DNA of 64,000 bases from Lamellibrachia luymesi (GCA_009193005.1 SDWI01000563.1:15946-79945), one strand, 5' to 3'. Shown: positions 42,601 through 57,200, counted from the stretch's first letter. Notes: a model not told the origin generated them from the letters alone. Numbers and translations: made by a program.

Positions 42601-45600
42601 GATAGTAATACTAACAACCCAGCAATTGTCTGGTTAGGTCACCGTTTCCTACATGCAACTGCATTTGTCTTCAAAGTGGTTGTTTATTTATCACATATAA
42701 ACCCATAAAAGGTTGTTAGATGCTCATGTTGGTATAATGAATCTTGTAAATGTAATATGAAAAAATATGATACTGTAAATATAATATGAAAAGTTATGAT
42801 ACTGTGGTAATCAGTCTTTCATTCTGATATAGTTTTAATATTATTACTTGCGTCTGAATTTGGGGTAACACTGTTACCGTAACAGTTACTGAACTTGAAA
42901 AAGCTGTGCAGGACAGACACCCATGGTGAACACCTACCATGGTGAACACCTACCATGGAACCCATCTTCTAGATGATGATGATGATTATTATGTTAATAT
43001 AACTCCCAGCCTACCAAACTGTTCAGTTTAATTAACATCAACTCAAGTAGCTTCCATATGCAGTGTACAGCACCAGTCCATGTAATGAACAACTATGCAT
43101 CATTAGCACGAATTATTGCCTAAATGTAGAGAGAACACTGCGTTTGGCTAGCACACACCCACATTGCACGCTACGCACATACTTTTCTCCACAGGGATAA
43201 CCCACGTATGGTTTGACATGAACCGTATCAACGGCAATCGCCTCGACCACAGCACGTGGACTGTCTACGTCCATGGGCGCCCAACTACGCAGCCGGGCAT
43301 TGATGGTAACGCCATTTACTTGAACGGACGTGGTCAATATATCGACTTCGGTCGCAAGGTGTTCTGTGATGGTGACCCGGAGACCAGCTGTTCGTCTGGC
43401 TTCACACTATCCTTTGAAGTGAAGCCGCATGAACTGCAGGAAGACTCGTACTTCGTGTCGAGTGCTCCGGTTGACGTCTATTACCGCAACGGCAGACTGA
43501 CTACCGATGTACGTACCCCAACAAAACGGTGGACAGCATCGACGAATCGCTTGGATCCGGATGCTTGGTACAAGGTGGATGTCTCGTGGCACCCGCGAGA
43601 TGGACTGCGCCTCTACGTGAATGGCATCAAGGTGGATGAACGCACAAGCTGGACAGTCAACCGGAACTATGATGAAAATAGCAACTTTTACTTTGGCCGC
43701 GCAAACACAAACATGGTGAATGAGAACTATGCAAACACGCTCGTGGATAATATCGAGTTGTGGTATGCCAAACGAGACTATCTGGTAGACCGAGGGCTCG
43801 TTGACAGATGTGAGTATTGCCATATACATGGCTGATCTCTGGTGGATGTGGAGTGCCCAGCATTCCTATGTTTTCCTATTGTTCCTATATTTTTATTGCA
43901 ATTCCTATTAATATTCCATATATTTTAATTGCAATTCCTATTAATATTTTCTATATTTTCAAAACATTCCTATATTTTGTCCTAATAATTGTGGAGATTC
44001 ATCAATACAAAATTATTTTGAAATGGAAATGTACATGTTGATGACCACGGATGGGGATCTGACTGTGATATAGTGTGAGTCGCACCGTACCATAAACAGG
44101 TAGGTGAAATCAGCGATGTAATGTTGAAAATTGGCAGTTGCTAATTTGCATTAACTTAAGTCAGTAGCTGACGGTCATTCTCCCAGATACAGATCACCTT
44201 AGTAGCACATTCTACATTATGCACTAACACTAACATTACATCTGGTGTTAAAACTGTTTCAGGTTGGCTTCATGACCGAGGCTACAGTTGCAAAATATTA
44301 TTCAGTTAATTCAGCTTGTCCCATGTGCCGCATGTTGTATTAGATTATTACTGTGGAATGGCTTATATTATATATAGTTAGATTAAGTGAGTTTTGAGGA
44401 AGTTATCCAGTAGTTGTGTGTGTCTGCGCACATTGTGTGTGCATGTTGTGCATGCGTGCTTTGTGTGTATGTCAGTCGAGATTTGTTCGTGCTTTATGCT
44501 CCAATAGGAGCAAAGAAGATTGAGGTGAGGTGTATATAAATCATACGTTTACTGAAATATTCTATTACAGTAATGATTATACATTGAATAACTGAGCATT
44601 ATTTTTGAAAAACTTCACCAGAAATCAGAGAACTTTCATTTTACATATCCAAGGTGTATTTAATTTACCTGGTAGAGGCTTTCGTCAACTTATCACGTCG
44701 ACTTCATCAGTATCGATGATGCTGAAACAGTGTATATGTTAAGATGAACTAGGCAAACAAACAAATATGTCTTGCCCTTACAGATTTTACACCCACACCA
44801 GAACCAGTGACTCAACGCCCATTGGTCACACGACCATGGTTCACACGACCTCAGGTCACCCAACCACAAAGGGTCACCCTGGCTCCGTGGGTCACTCGGT
44901 ATGCCCCTCGCACCACCGAACGTCCAATCATGCCCCAGTTCCCGTCACAAGTGGATGACCAGCGTATGCTTGTCTTTGACGGCAACTCATGGGTTTTGTA
45001 CGACTACAGCACCCTGTCGTCACGCTACCTGCGCGGTGACAAGGAACGCTTCCACGTCAAGTTCAAGACTGACAAACCAGACGGACTTCTCTGGTATTCT
45101 GGCACAGACCAGCGCAATATGCATCTTAGTCTCGAGGTGAGTTACTCGTCTTATTAACTGGTTATAAACTGGTGCCTGTTTGATCAGTAGAAGTTTATTA
45201 TGTGTGTGCTCACACTTACATTATTTTATGATGTAGATCATATATTTAGTCATAATACATTGCAATGACTGCTTTAATGTTTACCTTTTTCTAGTAATTC
45301 TCTTATGGTATATTTATATACATTAAGTTTTACTTTTTTTCTTACCTAAATGTAGTCATATACTTTTAACAAACACATATGTTATGCATATTGTACTTTT
45401 ATTCAATCTTATGATTGCAAATGAACTAAATTATAATTTCTATGATAAATTATTATTATTATCGCTGGTTTGCCACTGCATTCTATAGTGATATCCACCA
45501 TTGAAATTATGTTATTATTATCTGTCCATTTCAATTGGTTCAATACTATGATGTTTGACTCCTAACCTGGAGGTCATGGGTTTAAACCCAGCCAGTGGTT

Positions 45601-48600
45601 AATTAAAGCAAATTAGTACAACCATTTTCAAAAGCTTTTGGATTAATCACTGAATGTTTTTTAAGGTCAAGCAAGGGAAGTAGAACAATCAACACAATTT
45701 TAACAAAACATCTCAAATGCTGGTGAATAGTTTACGAATAATTGTCAGACCAGTTCTGTGTACAGAGATAGATAATATATCATCAAAATGTTGCTTTTTG
45801 CAAAAAAATATTGCAAATATCAACTGATGGGAATATTTACTTGAATAATGAGAATTTCTTAGGAATTATGAAAGCTGACATTAACTTATAATTCACATTT
45901 GAACAATATATAATGATAAAAGTAAATAAAAAAATGTATTACTTACTATGCCTGAAATGGTCACCATTCATACTCTGTAATAACATTGCCATGTTTCCTG
46001 TGATTTTGAGATATAACTGAAGTTTTTTAGGCTTTCCCAAAATGACTGAGTGAAACAGTCAATTTGCAAAATGGCTAAACAAATTCAGTCATTACGCAAA
46101 ATTACTGATTACATAGTTTGCCTGTAACACACATAGATTCTTTCTCTCTCTCACCAGGATGCAGCGCTCATCCTCGTTGTCGAGTACAACGATGGGCGCA
46201 ATCAGAGGAAGGATCGTTTCCGTCTGCGGCCTAGTGTTGGTCGACTGGATGATAGTAACTGGCACAACGTCTTCATCAACCGTGATGGACGAAAGGTATG
46301 ACTGCTTCGAAGTTCCTTCAGATTAATTGCTTCAGTAACATCCCAGGAGCTCCCCAAACACATTTAACTCTCAACGAATATGTTTGGTCCTGGTCCGATT
46401 TAATTAAGGCCTAGGAGCACTCAGAACCCATTTTTACCTGTCAAGAATTTAATTACTTTTTTAATAGGTAATTTGCAGGGGTCGTTGATTGTCGCAGCTT
46501 CTTTGATTTATTTGAATAAGCAATGTTGCTAGATATGCCCAATATTATATTACTGATTTCCAATTTCAGACTCAATAAGAAAAGACCACTGCCCAGGTTA
46601 ATTATAACTCTAGCACATATTCCAGTGGATAATGGAAAATTGCACAGTTTTAGGCAGTGGATTCATACAACATTGTGAATGTGCACATTCTAATCAGCAA
46701 ATCCACAATGGTCACCGACATTATACCTGACCTCCACAATGGCTGCGGTCATTATTTGTTGAAGGTAACATTGACCGTTGATGGTGAAGAACATGACTAT
46801 CCGCACCAGCTGGATGACCAATTCCGATTGGTCAACAGAGGTCATGTGTACCTTGGCGGCAGTAACAACACGTACACACTGACTGGACGCACCTCGCACA
46901 CCAACCTCCGTGGATCAGTTGAAGTGGTAATAATATTTTTTATTTATTAATTAATTAATTTTATTATATTTGTTGCCATGTATTATATATTATAGTTTTA
47001 AGTGTATACTATAGCCTTTAATTAATTGTTAGATTATTGTAAAGCGCCATGTGATTATGGTGCTCTATAAATATTGTATCTTATTATTATTATTTAATTA
47101 TTATTATTTAATGATAACTAATAATAAGATATTGTAATAGTAGTAACTACAGTGATGATAGTTACCAATGATATATGACAATTCACTGAAAAACTGCCAA
47201 TTTGTGCCAGGTGTGTCTTTTGCGCAAATGCGTTTCCAATCTTAGATTAAAATGTACACATGGAGGCAGGGTAACTTGTTGGAAGTTACTATGAGTTAAA
47301 TGTGTTCTATTATTAGCTGCTGCCCCTGAAAAATCCCCACAAAATTTACTTTCAGCCAGGCACCAGGTCCTGTCTAGTGAACTCGAAAATCACTGAGAAA
47401 TAATTCTATCCCTAAGTAATATTTTGTAATACAATTTTCTACTACAATGATGTTGTCACCGTCATGTTTTTCTCACATTTTTACTAGTTATTATTGGTTT
47501 TGTTTTTATTCATGCCCTTAAATTGGTCCTTCCTTTCTCTTCTCCCTAGGCCAAGATCACAGGAGATGGATTCCCAACAGACATTGATCTTGTGAATCAA
47601 TACTTGACCCGACCGCGGCCCTACTATGTGTACGAAGGAGGAAACATCAGGACAAGAGTTATTGATAGGACAGCTGTAAGTAGGCTATCCTGGAAGCAAT
47701 AAATAACTATAATTGATATGTGACTAATAACTATAATTGATTATGTGACTAATAACAATTTCACATTTGCACTAAGATCATTATATATTTAAAAATATAA
47801 TGGAACACAATTGGGAAGGTGTTGGAAATCGGCAAGTTTTGCAATTAGAATATTCTGTAGAGAAATTTTTTTACTTCTGAACATCAGTGGTATTTCATAT
47901 ATTTTGTCCAAATTATAGCCCTACTTCATCGTCAATTATTTGTTGTCGTATACCAACATTTTCACCCAAAACATTTAGCAGCTCACTACATATACACATA
48001 CATGATAACTACCTCAATAATTGTGAATCGTCCTTACCCATCTGTTTGTGTCCCACATCCCAGCCACGGCCAGTGACCTTTACAAAGCCCGAGTCCTACG
48101 TTCGCCTACGGAAGCTTCACTTCAATGAAAATGGCCAGATTTCACTGCGCTTCAAAACAATCGAACCGAACGGCCTGCTGTTGTTCTGCGGGGGACCGCG
48201 TGGATCAGGTGACTTTCTTGCCCTTGAGATGTTCGATGGCATCGTCTACTTTGTCGTCAACTTCGGCGATGGCGTCCACCGCTACCCATTGTTGGCTGGC
48301 CGCCCCAAGGTCAAACGCAGTCGAGAACTGGCAGTCGGTCGTGTTGACGATGGTCTCGCCCATCACATCCAGATCAAGCGGAGTCAAGGACGCCTCACGC
48401 TGAGCCTTGACGATACATCAGCGGTGCATCGTATCCCCCCAGGTGACAACCGTCTGAACTTGGCGACGTTCCTCTACGTAGGAGGGGTTGATAACCCCGG
48501 TGCATTACCATGGTACCTGTGGACGCGTGGAAGCACCGCCAAGAACTTCTTTGTCGGTTGCCTCTGGGACCTGAGAGTGAATCCTGGGGACGAGAACGAC

Positions 48601-51600
48601 ATCGTCGACCTGCCGGCGTTCGTCAAGTCACAGGGCGTCGTCGGTATGGAGGAGGGCTGTCAGAGCATGACGGAGGACTGCGCCGTCGGGCCATGTGCCA
48701 ACGGCATATGTCATGACCGGGCAACAGGTTATTTCTGTGACTGCGCAGCAACGCCATATACATCCACGAGGTGCAACATATGTGAGTTGGCAGGAATCAT
48801 TTGAAATATATGATGGTCATATTTGGTAAAAATCATATTTGGTAGAAAGCTAAACTATCTTATGGTCACAATATTGGTTGTGAATTGGTAGAATACTGAC
48901 ACTTAGACAAAAACAAACTAATCTTTGTGAGTTTGAATACTGGAAATGGCTTCACTCTAGCTTCATGTACATTTTCCAAAATGGTGGACTCGATTCACTT
49001 AAGTTATATAACTGTGGGTGTAACTGTATGTGATTGTGATGGCCCATTGAAAATCATGTGGTAAACGTGACATGTTTACCTTAAAAAAGCCTTTACTTAC
49101 TTTTGTTGCCTTGAATTTCAAAAACATTTGGTAGGAAGCAGAGTAAAAATATCTCTCAAAAAATCTCTGTGGCTATGCATGTCATTGCTTATCTCATATT
49201 TACTTTTTTCCTGCTTGAATTCTAACACAGAGCATTGAACTTTTCCAGTGGCTAAAAAGGTTGGGTTTAATGGCCGGGACAACGTACAAGTCATGTTGAA
49301 CCCAATGATGCGCACTCATACCAATGACATATCTCTACGCTTCAAGACTGTCAAAACAGACGGACTACTTTTCTCTACTTCCAACCGGTTCCAGCATGAT
49401 TTTATGCGTGTCTCCCTGGAGGGCGGGAGAGGAAAACTGGAGACATACATCGCTGGGGAAGAGAAGGTTTGTCTCTTATACACCTATTTCCTGTCTTGAC
49501 AGAAGCTTCCCACTATAGGATCAATTCCTTGAGCAGAATATCATCACATCTGTGACTGGTTTATCTAGAACGATAATAAAGTCCTGTTATGTTGAATATG
49601 CCTTTATTAGATCTGAAAGAAAATGCTAGTATGTGTAAAGAAACCCAGAGGTTTCAGTCCACACCTGTTCTCGTGCAATTCCCAATTTCTTTACTGTCAG
49701 AGTCGTATGTTGAATAAAATCTACCAGTCAACATTCATGGGCACTTGATTAGTTTTCTAGAAATGAATGTTTAGTGTTTAAACAATTAGTCTGAAGTGCT
49801 ATTTTAGGATTTTTTTTCTTGCTTCATTTCACTCTGAAACTGAGTAGTTGAAAAGGCACATGTAAGAACTGAAGAATACAACAATCTAGAATCTATGGTT
49901 CCATAGTTCATCACAACAATCTTTAACTGTAAATACTTTGTATAAATAAAAAAATTATACAAAATTAATTGGGGTTACACACCAACCAGACCGACCCGTT
50001 GACGCACTGTTCTGACCCTGGTGGAGCCTGGTAGCATAATGGTTAGAATGTCGGGCTCTCAATCGAGAGTACCCGGGTTCGAAGCCTCTTTGCTGCCATT
50101 TCTAAGCTTTGGCAATTTCGTTCACCCCACGTTGTATAAATAAGTACCTGGCTACAGATGGGTGGATATCTGAATGAATAGTCTTCGTGCATTAATTGCA
50201 GCATGGCTGAATGCTTCCCAGAGAAGATTTATACGTTGGAATGAACAGGTCTGCCAGGGGGTGAAGTGTAAAGTGCTTTGAACAGTCCCATGGACTGGAT
50301 ACCACGCTTTATAATAACGTACCTTTACTTTTTTACACTGGCATTAAAACGTGGACTGTGCACACATGCAAGCCTTGTAGCATGTAATCTGGTACTACAA
50401 CGAAAATGTACTGTCACTGCCTCCCTCATCCCAAACTCCTTGTTAGTCTGGACAAGGAGTTTCACACCAACCCATCCAGCTATAGCTGGGCCAACCTCCC
50501 GGCTCCCGATTTCTTTTTTGAGTCGGCCTTCAGGAGTTGGCAGTCGGGAACTCATTACACACCAAGCAGACCAACCGTTTTTGGTCCGACTCCAGACAAT
50601 TGGTTGGCCCGATTTGGTCGGATCGGGCTGGTTTGTACTTAGCGTTCAAAACATACCATGTTTGTTGTTGTAGATCCACTACTTCTGTGACGGCCTGAGT
50701 GATGACGAGTGGCACACAATGTTCATCAAGCGACGTGCTGACTACATCGAGGCCTGGGTCGATGACTGCCCCCACGTTATTGGTAAGTGGTGGTACTCTG
50801 GCATAGATTGATCAAACGTATCATATCTGAGGGACCCAGTCGCGAGGTTCCTAGTTTCTTTCTTTCGTCTTTTGCAGTGTTAATTTAACGTGGTATATGT
50901 TTTTAATTGGTTATCTAGTTTTACCACATTAATTTTTAGTACATCTGCAATAACAGGGTTTTATTTTTATTGTTATGAATAATTAATGAAACAATGTAAT
51001 ACACATTAGCAAAGATATTAAGCACCACTTTGAATCAGTCTGCCAACAAACCGGAATATTCTGAGAATACCACCAAGTTTCTTCAGAGGTAAACAACATG
51101 TCCAATACTTCTTAGTGGTTTATTTGTAATGGAGGTTGGGTATGAGATTATGTTCTGACATGTTGAGTGTTGTCATCACAGGAAGTCTCCCAGGAGACGG
51201 CTACACGCTCGACATCCATGACATCAGTGTCGCGTCACTCGGCGTCGACACTGACTTTGACAAGAACTTTGTTGGCCACATGCAGAACTTTTTCTTTGAC
51301 AAGTATCATTTCTTTGAGTTGCTTGGTGACGACAAACCAGGCAGTGGCGTGAGAGTGAAGACAACTATACACGATGTGGCGTCAACGGAGAAAATCATAC
51401 CAGTGAACACTGTCACATTCAGGTTTGTGTGATGTGCATGTGGTAGACAGTCGGCCAGTTAGTTGCGATCTGATGCAGCCATGTGTCAGACTCTAGTTAA
51501 CTTTAATACTTTAATACGACATATAACAATATAATCGTATGCATCGCAAGAGAGAGAACTGGACAATAACACACTGTGTAATTTATAAACCGTGAATGAT

Positions 51601-54225
51601 AGAGACTCGTTGAGAAAGGAATATGTGATGTGGCCCCCACCCCTGCAAAGGATCAATTAAGGCAAAGAAGAGATTGATATGTGGAAAAACTAGCATTGTG
51701 GAACTATATATAGATATAGAGAGGGAGGAATTGAGGGATGAGAAGGGAGAGAATGTAGGTATTGTTATTATTTATTATTGTAATTATAAATGTTCATAAT
51801 TATGATGATATATTATTATGCAGTGTTGCTATAATATATTGTTGGCAACAGTGATATTAACCATTGTCAAAAGTATTGTCGAGACTACCAGCATCACTAC
51901 TGTAGCTATTACTGTGCCTCAGGTCGCGTGCCAATGCCTACGTCACCCTGCCCACCCTGAGTGCTGCCGGCTCCCTTGACTTCAAGTTCATGTTTAAGAC
52001 GAAGGAGAAAGAAGGACTGTTGTTCTACAATGACGGCCGCGACAACGACTTCCTCGCCATTGAGCTCGTCAATGGCTACGTGCATCTCGCCCTCAACGAC
52101 GGCAGTGGCAGCAGGCTCGTTCAGGTCGGCTCAGCCAAACAACTCAACGACGACGAGTGGCATCTCGTCTCTGTCAAACAGTCGGGCCCCCACAACTTCG
52201 AGGTGGGTAACATGGTAGCGCGGAATTATGGCCCAGCAACGTGTTCAATTTATGTCCCTTCACCGTTCGTTGCTCAGAGCGTGTCCCTGGCCGACCTGTT
52301 CACGCAAACACAATTTCTATTGAAGCATCCAGAAGCTGCTCAGTCTTATAATTCTATCACAGGAATATCATTCTCGATCTCTTGTTTATTTTGAAACGAC
52401 AGCAAGTAGACTCAAAACCTGGCCCTGTCAATTGACGGTCCAATGTTCTAGCCATTATGATAGAAGGTCCCACATTAATTGAGTTTTCATCTTCTTTCTA
52501 AGTTCATGTTCTACTGACCATCCTTGGTTCTTTTACGTTATCATCATCTCCATGATTCATCACTACCTACAAAATACACAAATTTCACATCAATAAATTA
52601 ATCACATTGGTAGAATGCTGATTATAATCCCCTTTTCGCAGGTACGCATCGACAACGAATCGAGTCCTACAAACATCAACATATACCGCTCGGACAACCA
52701 ACTCGAGCTAACGGGGGAACTGTACATAGGAGGTGTGCCCCGACATATGTACGCCAGTCTGCCGACACTCGTGTCATCGCGTAACAGTTTCGCCGGTTGT
52801 CTCGCTACGATCAGGATCAATGGCAAACTCTACAACATCTTCACTGACACCATCACCACCAACAGATTCGTCACTGCCGGATGCACAGGTATGCATGGTA
52901 TCTTCCTCTATTGATTTCAGTAGTCATTGGGGTGCATTAACCATAATTATAGCTCTTCTATCTTTAAAGGTCCTCTCTCTCATCTTGTAGTGAGGTCCAC
53001 TTTTTTATGTTGTCCTTCCACTGTCTCCTGGGATGACTTCAGGGTTGTTTTCATTGCAATCATCTGTCAAACAATTTATAAGAGAGGCGATCTGGGTGTC
53101 TAACAATACAGTGGAACCACTCAAAGTGGCCACCCCTCGGACACGGTCATTGTATCAGAATCTGTTTTTCACAGATCTGCACATCTGACCAGCCTCTGTA
53201 ACTCGCCCACCTTTGATCAGGCCACTTTATCTGTCACTTTGGTCACCGCTTTAGAGGGGATGTGCTGTATGTCCGTACCATCTTTACTGTTGTCATTTTG
53301 CTTTTTTTTAAGTCACAAGATGTTTACTGTTCTGTTATTTGTTTAGGTACCTTTTCATTTGTGATATAAAAAGGTAAAAGTACGTTCTTATATAGCGCGG
53401 TATCCAGTCCTTGGGACTGTTCAATATGCTTTACACTTCACCTCTGGCAGACCTGTTCATTCCAATTCCATTTCGACTTCTCTTGGAAGCATTCAGCCAC
53501 GCTGCAATTACTGTGCAAAGACTTCGTTCTGATATCCATCCCTGTCTGTAGCCATCTATGTTGGGTATATGATGTTGTTGATATATAGTTGTTTAATTCG
53601 TTGGTATATAATTGTTTATTTTATATATATTTATCATAATATTTATCTTTCTCCCTGTTGTGTGTTGACTTGTTAGCAGCAATTGTACATCTTTGGTGGA
53701 AGTGGGGTGTTCATGTCTCCAAGCTTTCCCATTTTTTGATTGCGATAGTGGACATGGGAGTTTTGGCTTTCCCAGAAGTGTTCACGGGTTTTAACGCTGG
53801 GACGCAGCTCGCTTCCCTTCCACCTTGGATTTTAGAACTGTTCGTGTAGCGAATTGGCCCCACCTTTGTAGTTATTCCAGTTAGAGCTAGTGTATTTTTA
53901 AGCAGGTAGTTGTATTCATAGACTGCGTGATAGCATGTAGGGCATTATGCTATTTGGTTTAAGGGTGTTCCATGACAATAGTAATGCCATTGTTTCTTTT
54001 ATTTGTTCTAGGAATACTGCTACTGCTTTGTGGTGAAATGTGGGCTCTATTGAACCCGACGTCCAGGAGGCTCGCATGGGGCGTAGTCAGCCTGGCGTTG
54101 GGTTGTGGAGCCCACATTTCTTTGTTTTACATTTCTTTGAAAGTGGGCTTACCCTTAATCCCCACAATAAACGTCATTCATTTGGCCTTTTCATATCTCT
54201 ATATCTGTGTTGTGTTGTTGATTGC

Positions 54226-54259
<34 letters not shown>

Positions 54260-57200
54260 CATGTTTAATATATGATAGTTAATATGTATATGTTATGATT
54301 AATAAGTAGTGTTTATTATGATACGTCACTGTGTCATTGTGACTTGCCTGACATTCCTGTCACCACTGTTTACAGGTGCCAGTGTCTACTGTGGTGACAA
54401 CACCTGCAGTCGCTACGGCGTGTGTCATGAAGGGTTTGACACATTCATATGTGACTGCAACATGACGTCATTTGTTGGTCGCATCTGCACAGAAGGTACA
54501 TATCTTTTTACATTGTATGTTGCTGCATCAGAATCACATCAGTAATCTGATATCAGGTCAATATTGGATTATGACGTTGGAAATTTACCGTCAGAATTTT
54601 TACATCCTGATTCTGACATTGGATAAACGTTGCTGAGAAATGACCTGCTTGGCTCAAAAGGAGTATGCAGAAAAGATAGGGAAAGGAGGAGAAATAGGGA
54701 AGTTATCACACAAATTACTTTACTCCCCTATCACAAGGGGACCCTTTTTTGATGGCCATCCTCTTTTTCTTATTACAGTTTGCCTATATCCTTGCTCAGT
54801 GCGTTTAATCAATTATTGCATATCACTCCTAAGACCATAAAGAAACATTACGGATCTATTTACAGAGGCGGAAGGATATCGATTCTCCCGAGTGAACGAG
54901 AAGGGCATTGTCATCTACACCTATGACACACCAATAGACACTAGCACGGACCGACTGGCATTTGGCTTCATGACCTGGCATCCAAATGGGACAATTTTCA
55001 GGGCCGACAGCGCCACATCAGCTGACTACATAGAGGGAAAACTGGTCAGTGGCGATGCTTAGGAGCTTCAGAAGTTAGTCCATATGTTAGCTCCCAGAAA
55101 TGTAAAATTCTGTATGCTCGTAACAGAAAAACAAATTTTACTTGGTGAAAACTCAAAATTAAAAAAAATAGCAATGCTGATAATATGACATTAATTATGC
55201 ATTAATTTTCTTTACATAGTTATTTTGCTAGCAACATTATATGCCTTAATGGGAGTCTCCTTGACTGTATACCATATTTTGGTATATTATCTGAATGTTC
55301 AAACCAGGTCAAAATAAATGCAGTCCGAGTCTGCTGCCATAGCAATGTACATGTCAGTTTCACAACATCTGTTTGCTTCCTCCAACACAGGAGAATGGCT
55401 ACCTGGTGATGTTGTACGACATCGGAAATGGACAGCGCCGTCTGGTGGAGAAGGGACGCAAATTTGATGACGGCCAATATCATTACGTGTCGTTTGTACG
55501 GACTGGAGCGAATGCGACGATGAGAGTGGATGACTTCCCGAGACAGAACTACAAACAGCCAGGTAGGTCAACCAATCAGTTTCACTCTTCCAGAACTGCA
55601 ATAGGACAGCTGATTCTTGTTACACCAATTATGGTGTTTAAATGCAATGCAACAACTGTCTAAATACTCAGAAAACAAAGGGTTGGGAAATCTCGAAATT
55701 GGTATGCAATGTTAAAGTTCTCAGCAGATGGATGAATTCGCTAGGGGCAAAGAGAAAACACGTTTAAAATTATGTTTCCTACTGACCTAACACGAACAGG
55801 TAATGGATTCCATAGAGTTGGTGCAGCAACCGAGAAAGTCATAGCTCTAATGTTTGTTTCAACTCTGGGAACAAAAAGCAGATCAGAACTGGATGATTGT
55901 AACTGTCCAGGCTTTCTTGCTGGAATGAGCAAGAGAATGTGATAGGTACATAGTACAGGTCATAGCACAAGTCTCTGAAATAATATGATATTCCACCCTA
56001 GTTCCCATTCACAAAGCAGCAGCAATATGACCAACACGAGAAGTTATATCGAGAACGTCTGCTGACTTTTCCCTGTCTTTCTGTCCACAGGTACAGCGGT
56101 GCACCTATTCAACGAGCTGGCAGTGGTGAAAGTTGGTGGGAAGGTCAATATCAATGACAACATTTATGACTACTTTGATGGAATCATTGCCGGTAAGTGC
56201 TCACAGAAACCGTCAACTGTTAAGTTTATTTGTTAATTTCGAGTTTTCTATATCTTTTTAGTGTACTGATTTGTTTTGTGTTTCAAAGGTATGCAGAAAT
56301 GTCCAGTATTTTTTAATGTTGTCACAAATCCTGTTTGACTGAATGACAGGATATATAATATATATATATATATATANNNNNNNNNNNNNNNNNNNNNNNN
56401 NNNNNNNNNNNTATATATATATATGTATGTATCACAATATGTATGTATGTAATATATATATATATGTGTGTATAAAATTTGGAGTAGGGGACAGGTGTTA
56501 AGGTGCCATGAAAACAATATGATAGTTATGTTTAAGATGATGAGAATTAATGACAATGATGAAATTAACGCTACATGGATTTAAATTTGTCGTGTAGGAG
56601 TCTACTTCAACGGCGTGAGAATCATCGACCGAGGAATTGCGCAGGACGTGCGAGTGACTAAGACAGGAGACGTGTCCCTCGCAAAACACAGATTCAATCT
56701 TCCACAGCCAGTGTGAGTCAATGGTTGTTTCTTTACAATAACGCTGTAACGATTCATCGATACATCAATAAATCATGGTACTTTTCTCGCGATGCAATAC
56801 TCAGTATGTTCTACAAGAATCATGATACATCTACGACACATGCAAATATGTTATCAAAAGTTTTTTTGTGTTTAAAGTTGAAACTAAGTCAAAAGCAAGC
56901 CTTGAAAACTGTTTTGAGTCCACCCATTTATAATGTTGTCAATCCAACAGAGTCAAATTTGCTTGCTGCCTGTCAAGATTTTGCTTGATCTGTCATTTGA
57001 GACGTCGCTACTTTTAGTTATTAAAATTTTTTCGTGAACATTGTGTTTTCAGTAGACATTTACAGCTGTTTACTGGGCACAAATAAATTTTCTGTAAAAT
57101 TGTGTATTGTTATGTCGTGGCATAAATATAAAGCATATGCATGTCGTGTTGTGGCTTAGTGTATCATTACAGTCCTACTTTACATTTTCAATCTTTCAGC

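Larger units (their letters stand above)
52889..54375. other. Intron 22 (1.5 kb) with several repeats
   Basis: It contains a stretch of repeated gtggccac/gaccactt words at about 53108-53275 resembling a dispersed DNA repeat, a reverse SINE, a long hairpin and a TA microsatellite (54227-54258). No exon is visible. Confidence 0.6.

Noticed and set aside
50018..50100. A functional tRNA gene
   Set aside because: A and B boxes are present, but they continue into a SINE body shared with other copies, and the cloverleaf is imperfect.
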